A model generated the notes under the pieces. That model made no database searches. It was not told where the DNA came from and was given only the letters and a program-made list of their open reading frames with translations. Shown in pieces: positions 23,042 through 31,738 of a stretch of 64,000 bases of DNA. Source of the DNA: an uncultured Clostridia bacterium (GTDB lineage Bacteria > Bacillota > Clostridia > Christensenellales > Borkfalkiaceae); the NCBI GenBank assembly GCA_947630115.1, contig CANRGG010000007.1, positions 1-64,000 of the forward strand, written 5' to 3'. Made by a program: the position numbers and the translations under genes. The first letter of the stretch is position 1. Every line of letters begins with the position of its first letter.

Positions 23042-23166
23042 TAACTTTTGTGGATAACGCAAAAACCGGTAGAAAAGAGCGAAAAACGCCCGAAAATACC
23101 CGAAAACATTCGAAAACGGCGAAACGGCGCGCCGCCCAATCTGTGGGCGGCGCGCCTTCTATTTTC

Positions 23167-23370
23167 TTAATTTTGATAGTATTCGGTGAACAGATCGTTC
23201 GGCGTGCATTCAAGGATCTCGCACAGCGCTTTGAGATTTTCGAATTTAATGCCTTTCGTGCGGTTGTTGACCAGCTTGTTGAAATTTTGGTAGCTCAATC
23301 CCATTTGGATATACAGCCAATACTTTGTCTTTTGCTTTTCTTTCAGGATCTCCAGAACGCGCAAGTGCAT
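23167..23370 (-). CDS. XRE/Cro-type helix-turn-helix regulator
   Basis: The 67-aa protein is one compact HTH domain of the HTH_26 type. It has the helices KTKYWLYIQMGLSYQNFNKLV and NRTKGIKFENLKALCEIL (shown here as landmarks), then CTPNDLF. The start ATG follows AAGGGGGAAA. It is divergent from the lipoprotein at 23493, and palindromic ATGTA/TACAT half-sites fill the space between, so it probably represses that promoter and its own. Confidence 0.88.
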   Translation of the reverse strand: MHLRVLEILKEKQKTKYWLYIQMGLSYQNFNKLVNNRTKGIKFENLKALCEILECTPNDLFTEYYQN

Positions 23371-23433
23371 GAAATTTCCCCCTTATCTAATGTATGTATT
23401 ATAGAATGTATTCATCATATAGGAAAAAAACAG

Positions 23434-23464
23434 TTGACAAATAGATTTTTACATTATATAATGT
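23434..23464 (+). promoter_or_regulatory. Lipoprotein promoter overlapping a palindrome
   Basis: TTGACA (23434-23439), 17-nt spacer, TATAAT (23457-23462). ACATTATATAATGT (23451-23464) is a perfect 14-bp palindrome covering the -10. Further TACAT/ATGTA half-sites lie on both sides, and a minus-strand TATAAT for the XRE gene lies near 23397. Likely XRE-family operator. Confidence 0.8.
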
Positions 23465-23492
23465 GTACATTACATAATTTAGGAGGTCATTT

Positions 23493-24218
23493 ATGAAAGG
23501 ATTGAAAAAAGCGGCGGTGTTCGGGATCGCTGCGGCGATTGTCTGCGGGACGGGGCTTCTTTCCGCATGTCGAAAGAACGGAGACGGTATTTTGGGAGAG
23601 CTGTCCGACAGCGAGTGGGAAAAATATCTTGATATCGACGTGGAGAAATGCAAAAGCATCACCGTAGATTTGACCTTGTACTTCACTTACCCCAAAGAGG
23701 AAGCTGCAAAGTACGGGGAGTGGCAATACGAGAGGCATTTATATAAAATCGATCTTGAAAATGAGATCATGTATAAATTGGATGAAGAAGAGGGATTTGA
23801 AAAAAGCAGCGGAAATTTTGTAAAAGACACAGATGAGAAATATTATTTCGCCTATCAAGACCAATATTATGAGTGGAGCAATGGCAAGGTCTACGAGACA
23901 ACAAAGGCAGAGTTTATCATGGAAACGGAGTCTGTCGCCAATGCCGCCTTGCAAATTCGCCAATATAAAGATCCGAAATCAAAGGAGTCTTTCCGCTATA
24001 ACGAGGAGACCGGCTGCTACGATCTGACCCAGTATGGCACGGCGGGAACTTCGTTGCGGTTTTCGGAGGACGGCAGCGTGACGATGATCGCAAGAGGATC
24101 TTCGATCACCGGTGGGGAGATCGCGATCTCCGCTGTCGATAAGACGAAGGTGGAGATCCCCGAAAATGTGAAAGGGGATGTGGATATTTATATTGCCCAA
24201 AAAGGATCGGAAAAATAA
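23493..24218 (+). CDS. Predicted lipoprotein, unknown function
   Basis: The 241-aa protein has a type II signal peptide with lipobox LLSAC (Cys 26). The mature part is acidic and aromatic-rich, with repeated short beta segments (KYYFAYQDQYYEWSNGKVYE, then ENVKGDVDIYI at the end). The layout suggests a beta-rich fold like the LolA/outer-membrane-lipoprotein-sorting type, but this is only by impression. Its AGGAGGT site is ideal. Expression is probably set by the divergent XRE regulator. Confidence 0.8.
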   Translation: MKGLKKAAVFGIAAAIVCGTGLLSACRKNGDGILGELSDSEWEKYLDIDVEKCKSITVDLTLYFTYPKEEAAKYGEWQYERHLYKIDLENEIMYKLDEEEGFEKSSGNFVKDTDEKYYFAYQDQYYEWSNGKVYETTKAEFIMETESVANAALQIRQYKDPKSKESFRYNEETGCYDLTQYGTAGTSLRFSEDGSVTMIARGSSITGGEIAISAVDKTKVEIPENVKGDVDIYIAQKGSEK

Positions 24219-24236
24219 CGGTTGAAAGAATGTTGA

Positions 24237-24275
24237 AACCGCCCGTGCCGCTGTTGCGGCGCGGGCGGTTTTTTC
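24237..24275. terminator. Terminator between lipoprotein and fba (convergent)
   Basis: AACCGCCCG...CGGGCGGTT long hairpin with inner GCCGC/GCGGC pairing, followed by TTTTTTCC on the + strand and a T-containing tail on the minus strand. Confidence 0.88.
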
Positions 24276-24317
24276 CGCAAAAATTTTTTCCGTAAAAAGA
24301 GGTTCTATGCGGGAAGA

Positions 24318-25253
24318 TCACGCTTTGTTAGCCGAGCCGAGCACGTCGCAGATCTTGTGCTTGACCATTTCCTTCATCCAGGCGCGCGCGTCGGTGAGAT
24401 ATTGGCGCGGGTCGAAATGGGAAGGATTTTCCGCAAGGTGCTTGCGAACCGCCGCCGTGAAGGCGACGCGAAGATCGGAGTCGATGTTGACTTTGCAGAC
24501 GGCCAGCTTTGCGGCTTTTTTCAGCTCGCTCTCGGGAATGCCGATCGCGTTGGGCATGCTGCCGCCGAATTGGTTGACGATCGCGACTTTGTCCTGCGGG
24601 ACGGAGGACGCGCCGTGCAGGACGATGGGGAAGCCCGGCAGACGGCGGCCGATCTCTTCGAGAATGTCGATGCGCAGCTTCGGATCCTGTCCCGGTTTGA
24701 ATTTATAGGCGCCGTGCGAGGTGCCGATCGCGATCGCGAGCGAGTCGATCCCGGTGCGCGACGTGAATTCCTGCACTTCGTCGGGCGAGGTGAAGAGGGC
24801 GTCCTTTGCGGCGACGTTGACGTCGTCCTCGATCCCCGCGAGCTTGCCGAGTTCCGCCTCGACGACGACCCCGCGCGCATGCGCGTATTCGACGACTTCC
24901 CGCGTGATCGCGATGTTTTCTTCCCAGGGCTTCGAGGAGGCGTCGATCATGACGGAAGTGAAGCCGTTTTCGATGGAGTCCTTGCAGATCTCGAAGTCGG
25001 CGCCGTGGTCGAGGTGCATGGCAACGGGAATATGGGTGGTTTCGACGGCAGCCGCCACGAGATGGCGCAGATAGACGGGATTCGCGTATTTTCTCGCGCC
25101 CGCCGAGACCTGCAAAATGACGGGCGAGTTGCATTCCTCCGCCGCCTCGACGATCGCCTGGATCGTCTCCATATTGTTGACGTTGAACGCGCCGATCGCG
25201 TAGCCGCCTTGATAGGCTTTTTGGAACATTTCCGTGGTTGTGACTAAGGGCAT
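24318..25253 (-). CDS. fba: Class II fructose-1,6-bisphosphate aldolase
   Basis: The 311-aa zinc-dependent aldolase has NVNNMETIQAIVEAA, the metal-binding HLDHGADFE, GTSHGAYKF and VLHGASSVP. It cleaves fructose-1,6-bisphosphate to glyceraldehyde-3-phosphate and dihydroxyacetone phosphate in glycolysis. The length and motifs are complete. It has its own promoter, a GGAGGT ribosome site, and no operon partner. Confidence 0.96.
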   Translation of the reverse strand: MPLVTTTEMFQKAYQGGYAIGAFNVNNMETIQAIVEAAEECNSPVILQVSAGARKYANPVYLRHLVAAAVETTHIPVAMHLDHGADFEICKDSIENGFTSVMIDASSKPWEENIAITREVVEYAHARGVVVEAELGKLAGIEDDVNVAAKDALFTSPDEVQEFTSRTGIDSLAIAIGTSHGAYKFKPGQDPKLRIDILEEIGRRLPGFPIVLHGASSVPQDKVAIVNQFGGSMPNAIGIPESELKKAAKLAVCKVNIDSDLRVAFTAAVRKHLAENPSHFDPRQYLTDARAWMKEMVKHKICDVLGSANKA

Positions 25254-25277
25254 GGGAACCTCCGAGTGTTTTTCTTC

Positions 25278-25306
25278 ATTATAGCGCTTTTTCGCGAAAA
25301 ATACAA
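25278..25306 (-). promoter_or_regulatory. fba promoter
   Basis: Minus-strand TTGTAT (25301-25306), 17-nt spacer, TATAAT (25278-25283). The remaining gap to 25486 shows no clear promoter for the + strand gene. Confidence 0.85.
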
Positions 25307-25486
25307 GCGCCGCGCGAAAATATTCCGGAAAAGTTCAAATCGGGAAAGAAAGCGATAATTCGCCGCAATCGCCCATGCTTCGCGGGGCGGAAATGATAAA
25401 ATACAGGATACTTTCCCCGCGGCACGCAAATAAAAAACGCTATTGGACAGGCGTGCCGCAATCGGGGGAGAGGAAAGGAGATTTTT

Positions 25487-28400
25487 ATGAAAGTCATCAA
25501 AAGAACATTTTTGACGGCGGCTGTCACGCTGTTTGCGGCAGTATTCTGTCTGCTGCTGACCGGGCTGGTACTTGCGGCGTGCAGCGAAAAGGTGACGCTC
25601 CGCTTCGTGACGAACGGCGGCACGGAGGTGGAGTCGGTGGAGGGGGCGGTCGGCGCGGTCTACCGGGCGCCATCCGATCCGGAGAAGGAGGGCTACTTCT
25701 TCGACGGCTGGTATCTGCAGAGCGATTTTTCGGGGGAAAGGCAGGAACTTCCCGAGAAAATGCCCTCAAAAAGCACGACGTATTATGCAAAATACGGCAA
25801 ATACGTCAATTTGACGTTGGAAACGGCGGGCGGCAGGCTCGACGCGGCGGAGCATCGTCTCAAACCCAAGACCAACCTTTCGGATTATCTGAAAAACTTC
25901 GTTCCCGAAAAGGAAGGGCTGGTTTTCGGCGGCTGGATGAAAAACGGCGAGCCGATCAACGAAAATACCCTCATGCCCGAGGAGGATCTCACCCTCACCG
26001 CGCGCTATAAGGCGAATTTTGCGGTCAACGTCTATGTGCAGGATCCCGATGAGCCAGAAAAATTTGAAAAGAGCGAGATCTGGAGCAAGTCCGGCGCCGA
26101 TTGGGAGGGCAAGACGCTCTTCCCCAAGCTGCCCGAGGAGGATTGCTTCTATCTCGATCCCTCCAAAGAGGCGACCTTCCAGTGCGTTCTCGGCGCGGGG
26201 GAAAATATCCTGGACTATTATTATCTGCGCGAGGAGATCGAACTCCATTATACTGTGACCATGCCGGGCGGCGAAGTCAGAACGACGTCCGAAACGAGCC
26301 GCTATGGGGCGCATGCGTCCCTTTGGGAGGGCCCTTCCGCGGCGGAGGGGACGATCTTGTACGGCTGGGCGGAGACGGAGAACGGTTCCGCGAAATACGT
26401 TCCCGGGCAGCGCGTCACCGTCGGCGGGGAGGACATGCTATTATACGGCACCTGGGCGAGAAAATATTCCGACGCAAAGCGGGGCGGCTATTTTGCCGTG
26501 GAAGAGATCGCCGATGGCACGAAACACAGCGCGCGCTACGTCGCAAAGAGCGGCGAATATGAGACGGGCGTTTTCGACGAGAACACCCGCTCCTTCGAGG
26601 CAGAGAAAACCGGCGGGAAGTTGGACGGGAAAGGATACTTCCTGCCCGACGATTCCGGCGTCTATCAAGGGTACGATCTTGCAGCCAATAGAACGGACGC
26701 CGAAAAATTCGGGACGCTGAAGCTTGATTTTGCGCAGGGCACGGCGGAATATACGCTCGGCGGCGGAACGAGAACGGGTACATACGACTTTGTCTGGGAC
26801 AACGAAAAAAACCGCTATGCGGGCTTCTACCGTTTCTCGGCGGAGGGCGAGAGCTTCTCCTTCGCGCTTGACGAGACCTCGGGGACCTTCCGCCGCGAAG
26901 GCGCCGAAAAGGGAGAATATGCGCGGCTCGAACAGGGAAGCCTTTCCGAATTCAGGGGTCTGTCGCTGGACGGCTTCGGCAACGCCGTTTACAAAGACCG
27001 CGGCAAGGAGATCGTGGGCGTCTATGCGGGCGCGGGGAAGGAAAACGAATGGTTGTTCCGCTCGGACGGGGAGAATTTCCGCTTTTTGGCGGGGACGCGC
27101 AGTTGGAGCGTCGGTGGGACGCAGGTTTTCAAGGAGAGAGGCTTCCTCGTCTATTCCGATGAACTTTCCGGCACTTATACGGGCGCGGGCACACTCACGC
27201 TCGACGGCTATGGCCTGAATGGGGAATATGTTCCCGCAAACGGGCAGAAGATCACGGGCAGCTTCACGCGCGAGGGCTCTTTTGTCACCCTCCAAGGGGC
27301 GCAAAAGCTGAGATTTACCTTGCAGGGCGGCTCTTTCTCGCTCACGGGCGAGGAGGCGGGAACCTACGAGGGCGAAATGGGCACCCTCTTCCTCGACGGC
27401 GGCGGACAGGGCGAGCTTTCAAGCGAGACGGGGAAGGTTTCGGGCACCTATGTCCGCAACGGCGAAGCCGATCTCACCTTCTGCCCGGCGCAGGGGGGCA
27501 AGTTCCGCTTCAAACTCTTTGAAAACGAATACCGTGTCTACGATCCCGCGCTCTACGGAAGTTATGAGGGCAGATATGACGAAAAACTCACCCTCGACGG
27601 CTTCGGCAGCGGGGTCTACACGACGGACGCCGGGAACGAGATCCCCGTTTCGGTCGGCTATCATGACGCGGGCTTTATCGAGCTCTGCTCGCCGCTCTGG
27701 AGCAAGCCGCACTATTTCAAGCTGTTCTCGGGGTCGGAGATGTCGCTGCTTTCGGGGCGCAGCGTCGGGGTCTACCGCGTCTATCAGAGCGGAAGTCCGG
27801 ACGGCTCACTGCTTGTCCTCGACGAAAACGGGATCGCCAAACTTTCCTTCCAAGGCACCGCTTTGAGCGGGACTTATCAGGAACTTTCAAGGGACGAGAT
27901 CAAATTTTTGACGGGCGGCAGAGAATCCCGCTACCGTCTCACCGAAAAGAACGGCGTCGCGGCGGCGATCGAATTTGCAGGCGCGGGGACCTATTCGGGC
28001 GGCGGAACGCTCAAATTGGACGGCTTCGAGACGGCGGTCTATACGGCAAATGCCGTCAAAGCCGAAGGACAATATACCCTCTTTGAAGGGGGCGCCGAAC
28101 TCTATACCAACGGCGGGCTCTGGCGGTTTGCGCTGAGCGGCTCGATCATCGAGCGTGCGTCCTATTTCGAGGGCGCAAGCGGCGAGAGGGGGGATCTCTA
28201 TCTCGAGACCGGCGGAACGGGCGCGCTGCTGCGCGGAAAGACCACCGACAACGGGACTTATGAAACGCTGTCGAACGCCTCGGGCGAATATTTCCTCTTC
28301 CGCGGCGCGCAGGAATTCCGTTTCAAGCGGGAAGGCGAAATCTACCTCATTTACGATGAGAAACAAGAGGCAACCTATCATAGCGCCGACGGCGGAACGC

Positions 28401-28999
28401 TCCGCCTTGACGGCTGCGGCAGGGCGGTCTTTTCCCGCGGCGAGCTGCGCGCGGAGGGCGAAGCCGAATATGGCGAAAACGGGCTGATCTTGTTCCGCTC
28501 CGAGCATCTTGCCTCCCAAAACGGCGTGCGGGCGTTCCGCGTTTCAAACGGCGCGCTCGAAATTCTGGGTGCGGAATACGGCGAGTACCGTCTGGGGCAG
28601 GAGATCCTCTTCCTCGACGGGGAAGGCGGCGCGGTCTATCTCGGGGTCCCGGGCAGCTACACGCTGTTGAGCGGCGGACAGAACGAGTACGAATTCGCAG
28701 GCGGCGGCGTGAAGTTCCGCTTCCGTCTTTCCAAGGACGCCTTTGAACGGTACGGCGAAGGGCTCGCGGCGCTTGCGGGCGTCTATCAAACGCAGCTCGG
28801 AAGCCTCTCCGTCACCGAATACGGCGCGCTCCTCACCAAAGAGGACGGCTCCTCCTCCGCGCTGCAGGTTTTGTACGCGGCGGGAAGATATCTGATCGCG
28901 CGGGACGAAACAGGTGCCCTTCTCGGCTTCGTTTTGGGGGAGACCTCCTCCGTCTCCGCGGCGTCCTGCCTGTTCTCTCCGGGGACCGCTCAGATCTGA
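25487..28999 (+). CDS. Large repeat-containing lipoprotein with N-terminal InlB-type repeats
   Basis: The 1170-aa protein has a long hydrophobic signal and lipobox VLAAC (Cys 32). Residues 35-105 form an InlB/Listeria-Bacteroides repeat (VTLRFVTNGG...FFDGWY...YYAKY). A degenerate second copy follows to about 175, then a beta-rich linker to about 325. From about 390 to the C terminus there are about eleven repeats of 60-80 residues. Each is built on a G-[ST]-L-x-LDG-x-G-x-a-x-Y strand pair followed by G-x-Y and R-F strands. Good examples begin at GTLTLDGYG, KLTLDGFGSG, GGTLKLDGFE and GGTLRLDGCG. The repeats match no family I know. The AGGAAAGGAG ribosome site is strong. It is probably surface-exposed for adhesion or glycan binding. 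Confidence 0.85.
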   Translation: MKVIKRTFLTAAVTLFAAVFCLLLTGLVLAACSEKVTLRFVTNGGTEVESVEGAVGAVYRAPSDPEKEGYFFDGWYLQSDFSGERQELPEKMPSKSTTYYAKYGKYVNLTLETAGGRLDAAEHRLKPKTNLSDYLKNFVPEKEGLVFGGWMKNGEPINENTLMPEEDLTLTARYKANFAVNVYVQDPDEPEKFEKSEIWSKSGADWEGKTLFPKLPEEDCFYLDPSKEATFQCVLGAGENILDYYYLREEIELHYTVTMPGGEVRTTSETSRYGAHASLWEGPSAAEGTILYGWAETENGSAKYVPGQRVTVGGEDMLLYGTWARKYSDAKRGGYFAVEEIADGTKHSARYVAKSGEYETGVFDENTRSFEAEKTGGKLDGKGYFLPDDSGVYQGYDLAANRTDAEKFGTLKLDFAQGTAEYTLGGGTRTGTYDFVWDNEKNRYAGFYRFSAEGESFSFALDETSGTFRREGAEKGEYARLEQGSLSEFRGLSLDGFGNAVYKDRGKEIVGVYAGAGKENEWLFRSDGENFRFLAGTRSWSVGGTQVFKERGFLVYSDELSGTYTGAGTLTLDGYGLNGEYVPANGQKITGSFTREGSFVTLQGAQKLRFTLQGGSFSLTGEEAGTYEGEMGTLFLDGGGQGELSSETGKVSGTYVRNGEADLTFCPAQGGKFRFKLFENEYRVYDPALYGSYEGRYDEKLTLDGFGSGVYTTDAGNEIPVSVGYHDAGFIELCSPLWSKPHYFKLFSGSEMSLLSGRSVGVYRVYQSGSPDGSLLVLDENGIAKLSFQGTALSGTYQELSRDEIKFLTGGRESRYRLTEKNGVAAAIEFAGAGTYSGGGTLKLDGFETAVYTANAVKAEGQYTLFEGGAELYTNGGLWRFALSGSIIERASYFEGASGERGDLYLETGGTGALLRGKTTDNGTYETLSNASGEYFLFRGAQEFRFKREGEIYLIYDEKQEATYHSADGGTLRLDGCGRAVFSRGELRAEGEAEYGENGLILFRSEHLASQNGVRAFRVSNGALEILGAEYGEYRLGQEILFLDGEGGAVYLGVPGSYTLLSGGQNEYEFAGGGVKFRFRLSKDAFERYGEGLAALAGVYQTQLGSLSVTEYGALLTKEDGSSSALQVLYAAGRYLIARDETGALLGFVLGETSSVSAASCLFSPGTAQI

Positions 29000-29053
29000 C
29001 ACGGTGGATCGAAAAGGAGAGAAGGGAACCCGAAAAAAGACCCTGAAAGAGAG

Positions 29054-29090
29054 GCGCCGCCGCCCGCGAGCGGGCGGCGGCGCAAATTTT
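29054..29090 (+). terminator. GC-rich hairpin terminator
   Basis: GCGCCGCCGCCCG / CGGGCGGCGGCGC, a 13-bp stem with a CGAG loop, followed by AAATTTT. Confidence 0.8.
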
Positions 29091-29144
29091 CGGGCAATCT
29101 TTGCATTTCCCGCCGAAATTTCACCGTTCCGGGGGAAATCTCTC

Positions 29145-29173
29145 TTGCTTTTTTCGGATTTTTGATTTATAAT
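29145..29173 (+). promoter_or_regulatory. trpS promoter
   Basis: TTGCTT (29145-29150), 17-nt spacer, TATAAT (29168-29173). The leader is only about 33 nt, too short for a T-box. Confidence 0.82.
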
Positions 29174-29212
29174 GTTAACTGATCGAAGTTACGATCGCAT
29201 ACGGAAAACAAA

Positions 29213-30208
29213 ATGGAAAAAAAGATAGTGTACTCGGCGATCCAGCCGAGCGGGATCCCGACGATCGGGAACTATATCGGTTCGGTCCGGAATTGGCTGA
29301 GCTTGCAGGAGGACTATGACTGCTTTTTTGCTATGGCGAATCTGCATGCCATTACCGTCCGCCACGACCCCGCCCTTCTCCGCCGCCGCACCCTCGAACT
29401 TGCCGCACTCTATATCGCCTGCGGGATCGACCCCGAAAAATGCACCCTCTATGTGCAGTCGCAGGTGCCCCAGCACGCCGAGCTGTGCTGGACGCTCAAT
29501 TCGCTCACCTATGTCGGGGAAATGGAGCGCATGACGCAGTTCAAGGATAAGGCGCGGAACCATGCGGACAACATCAATATGGGGCTCATGGACTATCCCG
29601 TGCTCATGGCAGCGGACATCCTTCTCTATCAGACCGATCTCGTGCCCGTGGGGCAGGATCAGACCCAGCATGTCGAGATCGCGCGGGACATCGCGATCCG
29701 CTTCAACAATCGCTATGGGGAGACCTTCCGCGTGCCTGAGGCGCTCGTCCGCAAACAGGGCGCGAAGATCTGTTCGCTTCAGGATCCTCTCAAAAAGATG
29801 AGCAAGAGCGGCGAAAATCCCAACGACTCCATCTTTATGACGGACGATCGGGACACGATCCTGCGCAAATTCAAGCGCGCCGTGACGGACAGCGGCAGCG
29901 AGATCGTCTGTTCCGAAGAAAAGCCGGGCGTTTCCAACCTGCTTGCGATCTATTGCGCCTTCCGCGGCTGCTCTATGGCAGAGGCGGAGCGCGAGTTTTC
30001 GGGAAAAGGATACGGAGAGTTCAAGCTCGCCGTCGGGGAGACGGTCGCAGACGCCCTTTCGCCCGTGCAGGCGGAGCAGGCTCGCATTTTGTCCGACAAA
30101 GAATATCTCGGCGGCGTTCTGTCCCGGGGGGCGGAGCGCGCGTTCAAGGCGGCGCGGAAAACTTTGAGCAAGGTCTACCGCAAGGTCGGCTTTTATCAGG
30201 GCGAATAA
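29213..30208 (+). CDS. trpS: Tryptophanyl-tRNA synthetase
   Basis: The 331-aa class I synthetase has QPSGIPTIGNYIGS as the HIGH-type motif near the N terminus and KKMSKS near residue 196. DILLYQTDLVPVGQDQTQH marks the tryptophan site. It is complete and of normal length. There is no T-box leader. The ribosome site before the ATG is weak (ACGGAAAAC). The stop overlaps the start of the DUF5685 gene (TAATG), so both are co-translated. Confidence 0.97.
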   Translation: MEKKIVYSAIQPSGIPTIGNYIGSVRNWLSLQEDYDCFFAMANLHAITVRHDPALLRRRTLELAALYIACGIDPEKCTLYVQSQVPQHAELCWTLNSLTYVGEMERMTQFKDKARNHADNINMGLMDYPVLMAADILLYQTDLVPVGQDQTQHVEIARDIAIRFNNRYGETFRVPEALVRKQGAKICSLQDPLKKMSKSGENPNDSIFMTDDRDTILRKFKRAVTDSGSEIVCSEEKPGVSNLLAIYCAFRGCSMAEAEREFSGKGYGEFKLAVGETVADALSPVQAEQARILSDKEYLGGVLSRGAERAFKAARKTLSKVYRKVGFYQGE

Positions 30209-31074
30209 TGTTCGGATACGTTCGCTACGATATCCCCAATCTGTTTGTGAAGGATCTCATGCTCTACAAGGCGCTCTACTGCGGGCTCTGCAAGGGCATC
30301 GGGAAAGCCTGCGGACAGGCGGCGCGCGTGGGGCTCACCTATGACGTGACTTTCCTCTCCGCCCTTTTGCACAACATGACGGGGACGGACGTCGTCATCG
30401 AGAAAAAGAATTGCTTCGAGCATGCGATCCGGAAGCGTCCGATCGCCGCGGCGGACGAGCTCACGCTGGAACTCGGCGCGCTCAACACCGTGCTGCTCTA
30501 TTATAAGCTCACCGACGACGTTTCGGACGGCGAGCGCGGCAGAGGGAAACGGCTCTGGTTCCGGCGGGGCTTCCGGCGCGCGCAGAAAAAGTATCCGGAG
30601 CTTGTCGCGCTCGTGCAGCGGTACATGAAGGAGCAGGCCGCGGCGGAAAAGGAGAAGCCCGCGTCCGTTGACCGGGCGGCGGAGCCCTCGGCCTGCATGA
30701 TGAGGGATCTTTCGCGGCATTTTCTCAAAGAGAAGGCGGACGAGGCGAGCGACGAGCTTTTCTATGCGCTCGGGAAGTGGATCTATCTGATCGACGCACT
30801 CGACGACTATGACAAAGACAGGAAAAAGGGGAATTACAACCCGTTTGCGGAAAGTTGCGGCGCCAAGAGCCGCGAGGCGCTGATGAAGGAGCAAGGCGAG
30901 GACATCGGGTTTTTGTTCGACACGCTGTTCTATTCCATGCGCGAGGGGCTTGCGGGCGTGCGGTTCGCATTCAACCGCGACCTTACGGACAACGTGATTT
31001 TAAGGGGGATCCCGCTCGAGACGCAGCGCGTCATGACGGGCGGAAAACCCGAAAAGATGACGGTCAAAATATAG
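30208..31074 (+). CDS. DUF5685 family protein
   Basis: The 288-aa, helix-rich soluble protein matches DUF5685 by its N terminus (MFGYVRYDIPNLFVKD...YCGLCKGIGKACG). Cysteines at 25, 28, 35 and 69 could bind a metal. Two Asp-rich motifs stand out: KLTDDVSDG (about 100-108) and DALDDYDKDRKKGNYNPF (196-213). The second resembles the second Asp motif of squalene/phytoene synthases (DxxED-x-xRGR-x-YLP), and the first resembles their TDDxxD. Membership in the class I isoprenyl-diphosphate synthase fold is my inference. The true function is unknown. It is coupled to trpS and followed by a J-like protein. Confidence 0.85.
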   Translation: MFGYVRYDIPNLFVKDLMLYKALYCGLCKGIGKACGQAARVGLTYDVTFLSALLHNMTGTDVVIEKKNCFEHAIRKRPIAAADELTLELGALNTVLLYYKLTDDVSDGERGRGKRLWFRRGFRRAQKKYPELVALVQRYMKEQAAAEKEKPASVDRAAEPSACMMRDLSRHFLKEKADEASDELFYALGKWIYLIDALDDYDKDRKKGNYNPFAESCGAKSREALMKEQGEDIGFLFDTLFYSMREGLAGVRFAFNRDLTDNVILRGIPLETQRVMTGGKPEKMTVKI

Positions 31075-31125
31075 AGAAAGAAAATCGGGAAAGGCAATGC
31101 CCGAAAGGGCGGAAAGAGGAAGATC

Positions 31126-31734
31126 ATGAACTACGAAAATTACGAAATTCTGGGACTTGACGAGAGCGCGTCGGACGAGGAGATCCGCACGCGCTATGAG
31201 GAGTTGAAACAAAAGTACGGGCAAGAGCGCTGGCTCGAGGGCGAAGCGGGCAACAAGGCGGCGCGCATGCTCGAAAAGCTGGACGCGGCGTACGAGGAGA
31301 TCATGCGGGAGCGGAAGGAATCCCGCCGCAACACCGAGGGCGCCGACGCGTTCGAGGAGGTCTCCGAGCTCATCAAGAAAGGGGACATCGCGGGCGCGCA
31401 GGAGAAGCTCGACTCGTTCAACGAGCGCAGCGCCGAATGGCACTATCTGCAATCGGTGGTCTTTTACCGCAAGAATTGGATCAACGAGAGCAAGAAACAG
31501 CTCGAGATCGCCATGCAGATGGACGGTGGGAACGCCAAATACCGCGACGCGTACGACAAGCTGCGCGCCCGGGCGGAATACACGCAGCAGACGGGCGGCG
31601 CGCCCAACACCAACCCCAATCCCGCTTCGGGAGACGAGCAGATGGGCGGCAATTTCTGCGCCAACTGCGCAAGTTTTTGCTATACCTTCCTCTGTGTGAA
31701 CTGCCTGTTCAATCTCTGCTGCAACTGCCGCTGA
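31126..31734 (+). CDS. Degenerate J-domain protein with TPR-like middle and Cys-rich tail
   Basis: The 202-aa protein has residues 4-60 like a J domain (NYEILGLDESASDEEIRTRY), but the HPD that triggers DnaK ATPase is absent; KQKYGQERW stands in its place. Residues 75-150 form helix-turn-helix pairs like TPRs. After a Pro/Asn-rich linker, the last 25 residues hold eight cysteines (178-201: CANC, CYTFLC, VNC, CCNC), suited to zinc, an Fe-S cluster or a membrane-proximal hydrophobic Cys patch. A GAGGAAG site precedes the ATG. Neighbours are DUF5685 and a membrane protein 4 bp downstream. Confidence 0.8.
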   Translation: MNYENYEILGLDESASDEEIRTRYEELKQKYGQERWLEGEAGNKAARMLEKLDAAYEEIMRERKESRRNTEGADAFEEVSELIKKGDIAGAQEKLDSFNERSAEWHYLQSVVFYRKNWINESKKQLEIAMQMDGGNAKYRDAYDKLRARAEYTQQTGGAPNTNPNPASGDEQMGGNFCANCASFCYTFLCVNCLFNLCCNCR

Positions 31735-31738
31735 AACG

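Noticed and set aside
23049..23057. A single perfect DnaA box after hemolysin III
   Set aside because: One isolated 9-mer is expected about once in two such windows by chance. Nothing nearby suggests an origin.
29173..29212. T-box or tryptophan attenuator before trpS
   Set aside because: The leader from the predicted start site is only about 33 nt and holds just a 5-bp hairpin; no specifier loop or terminator.
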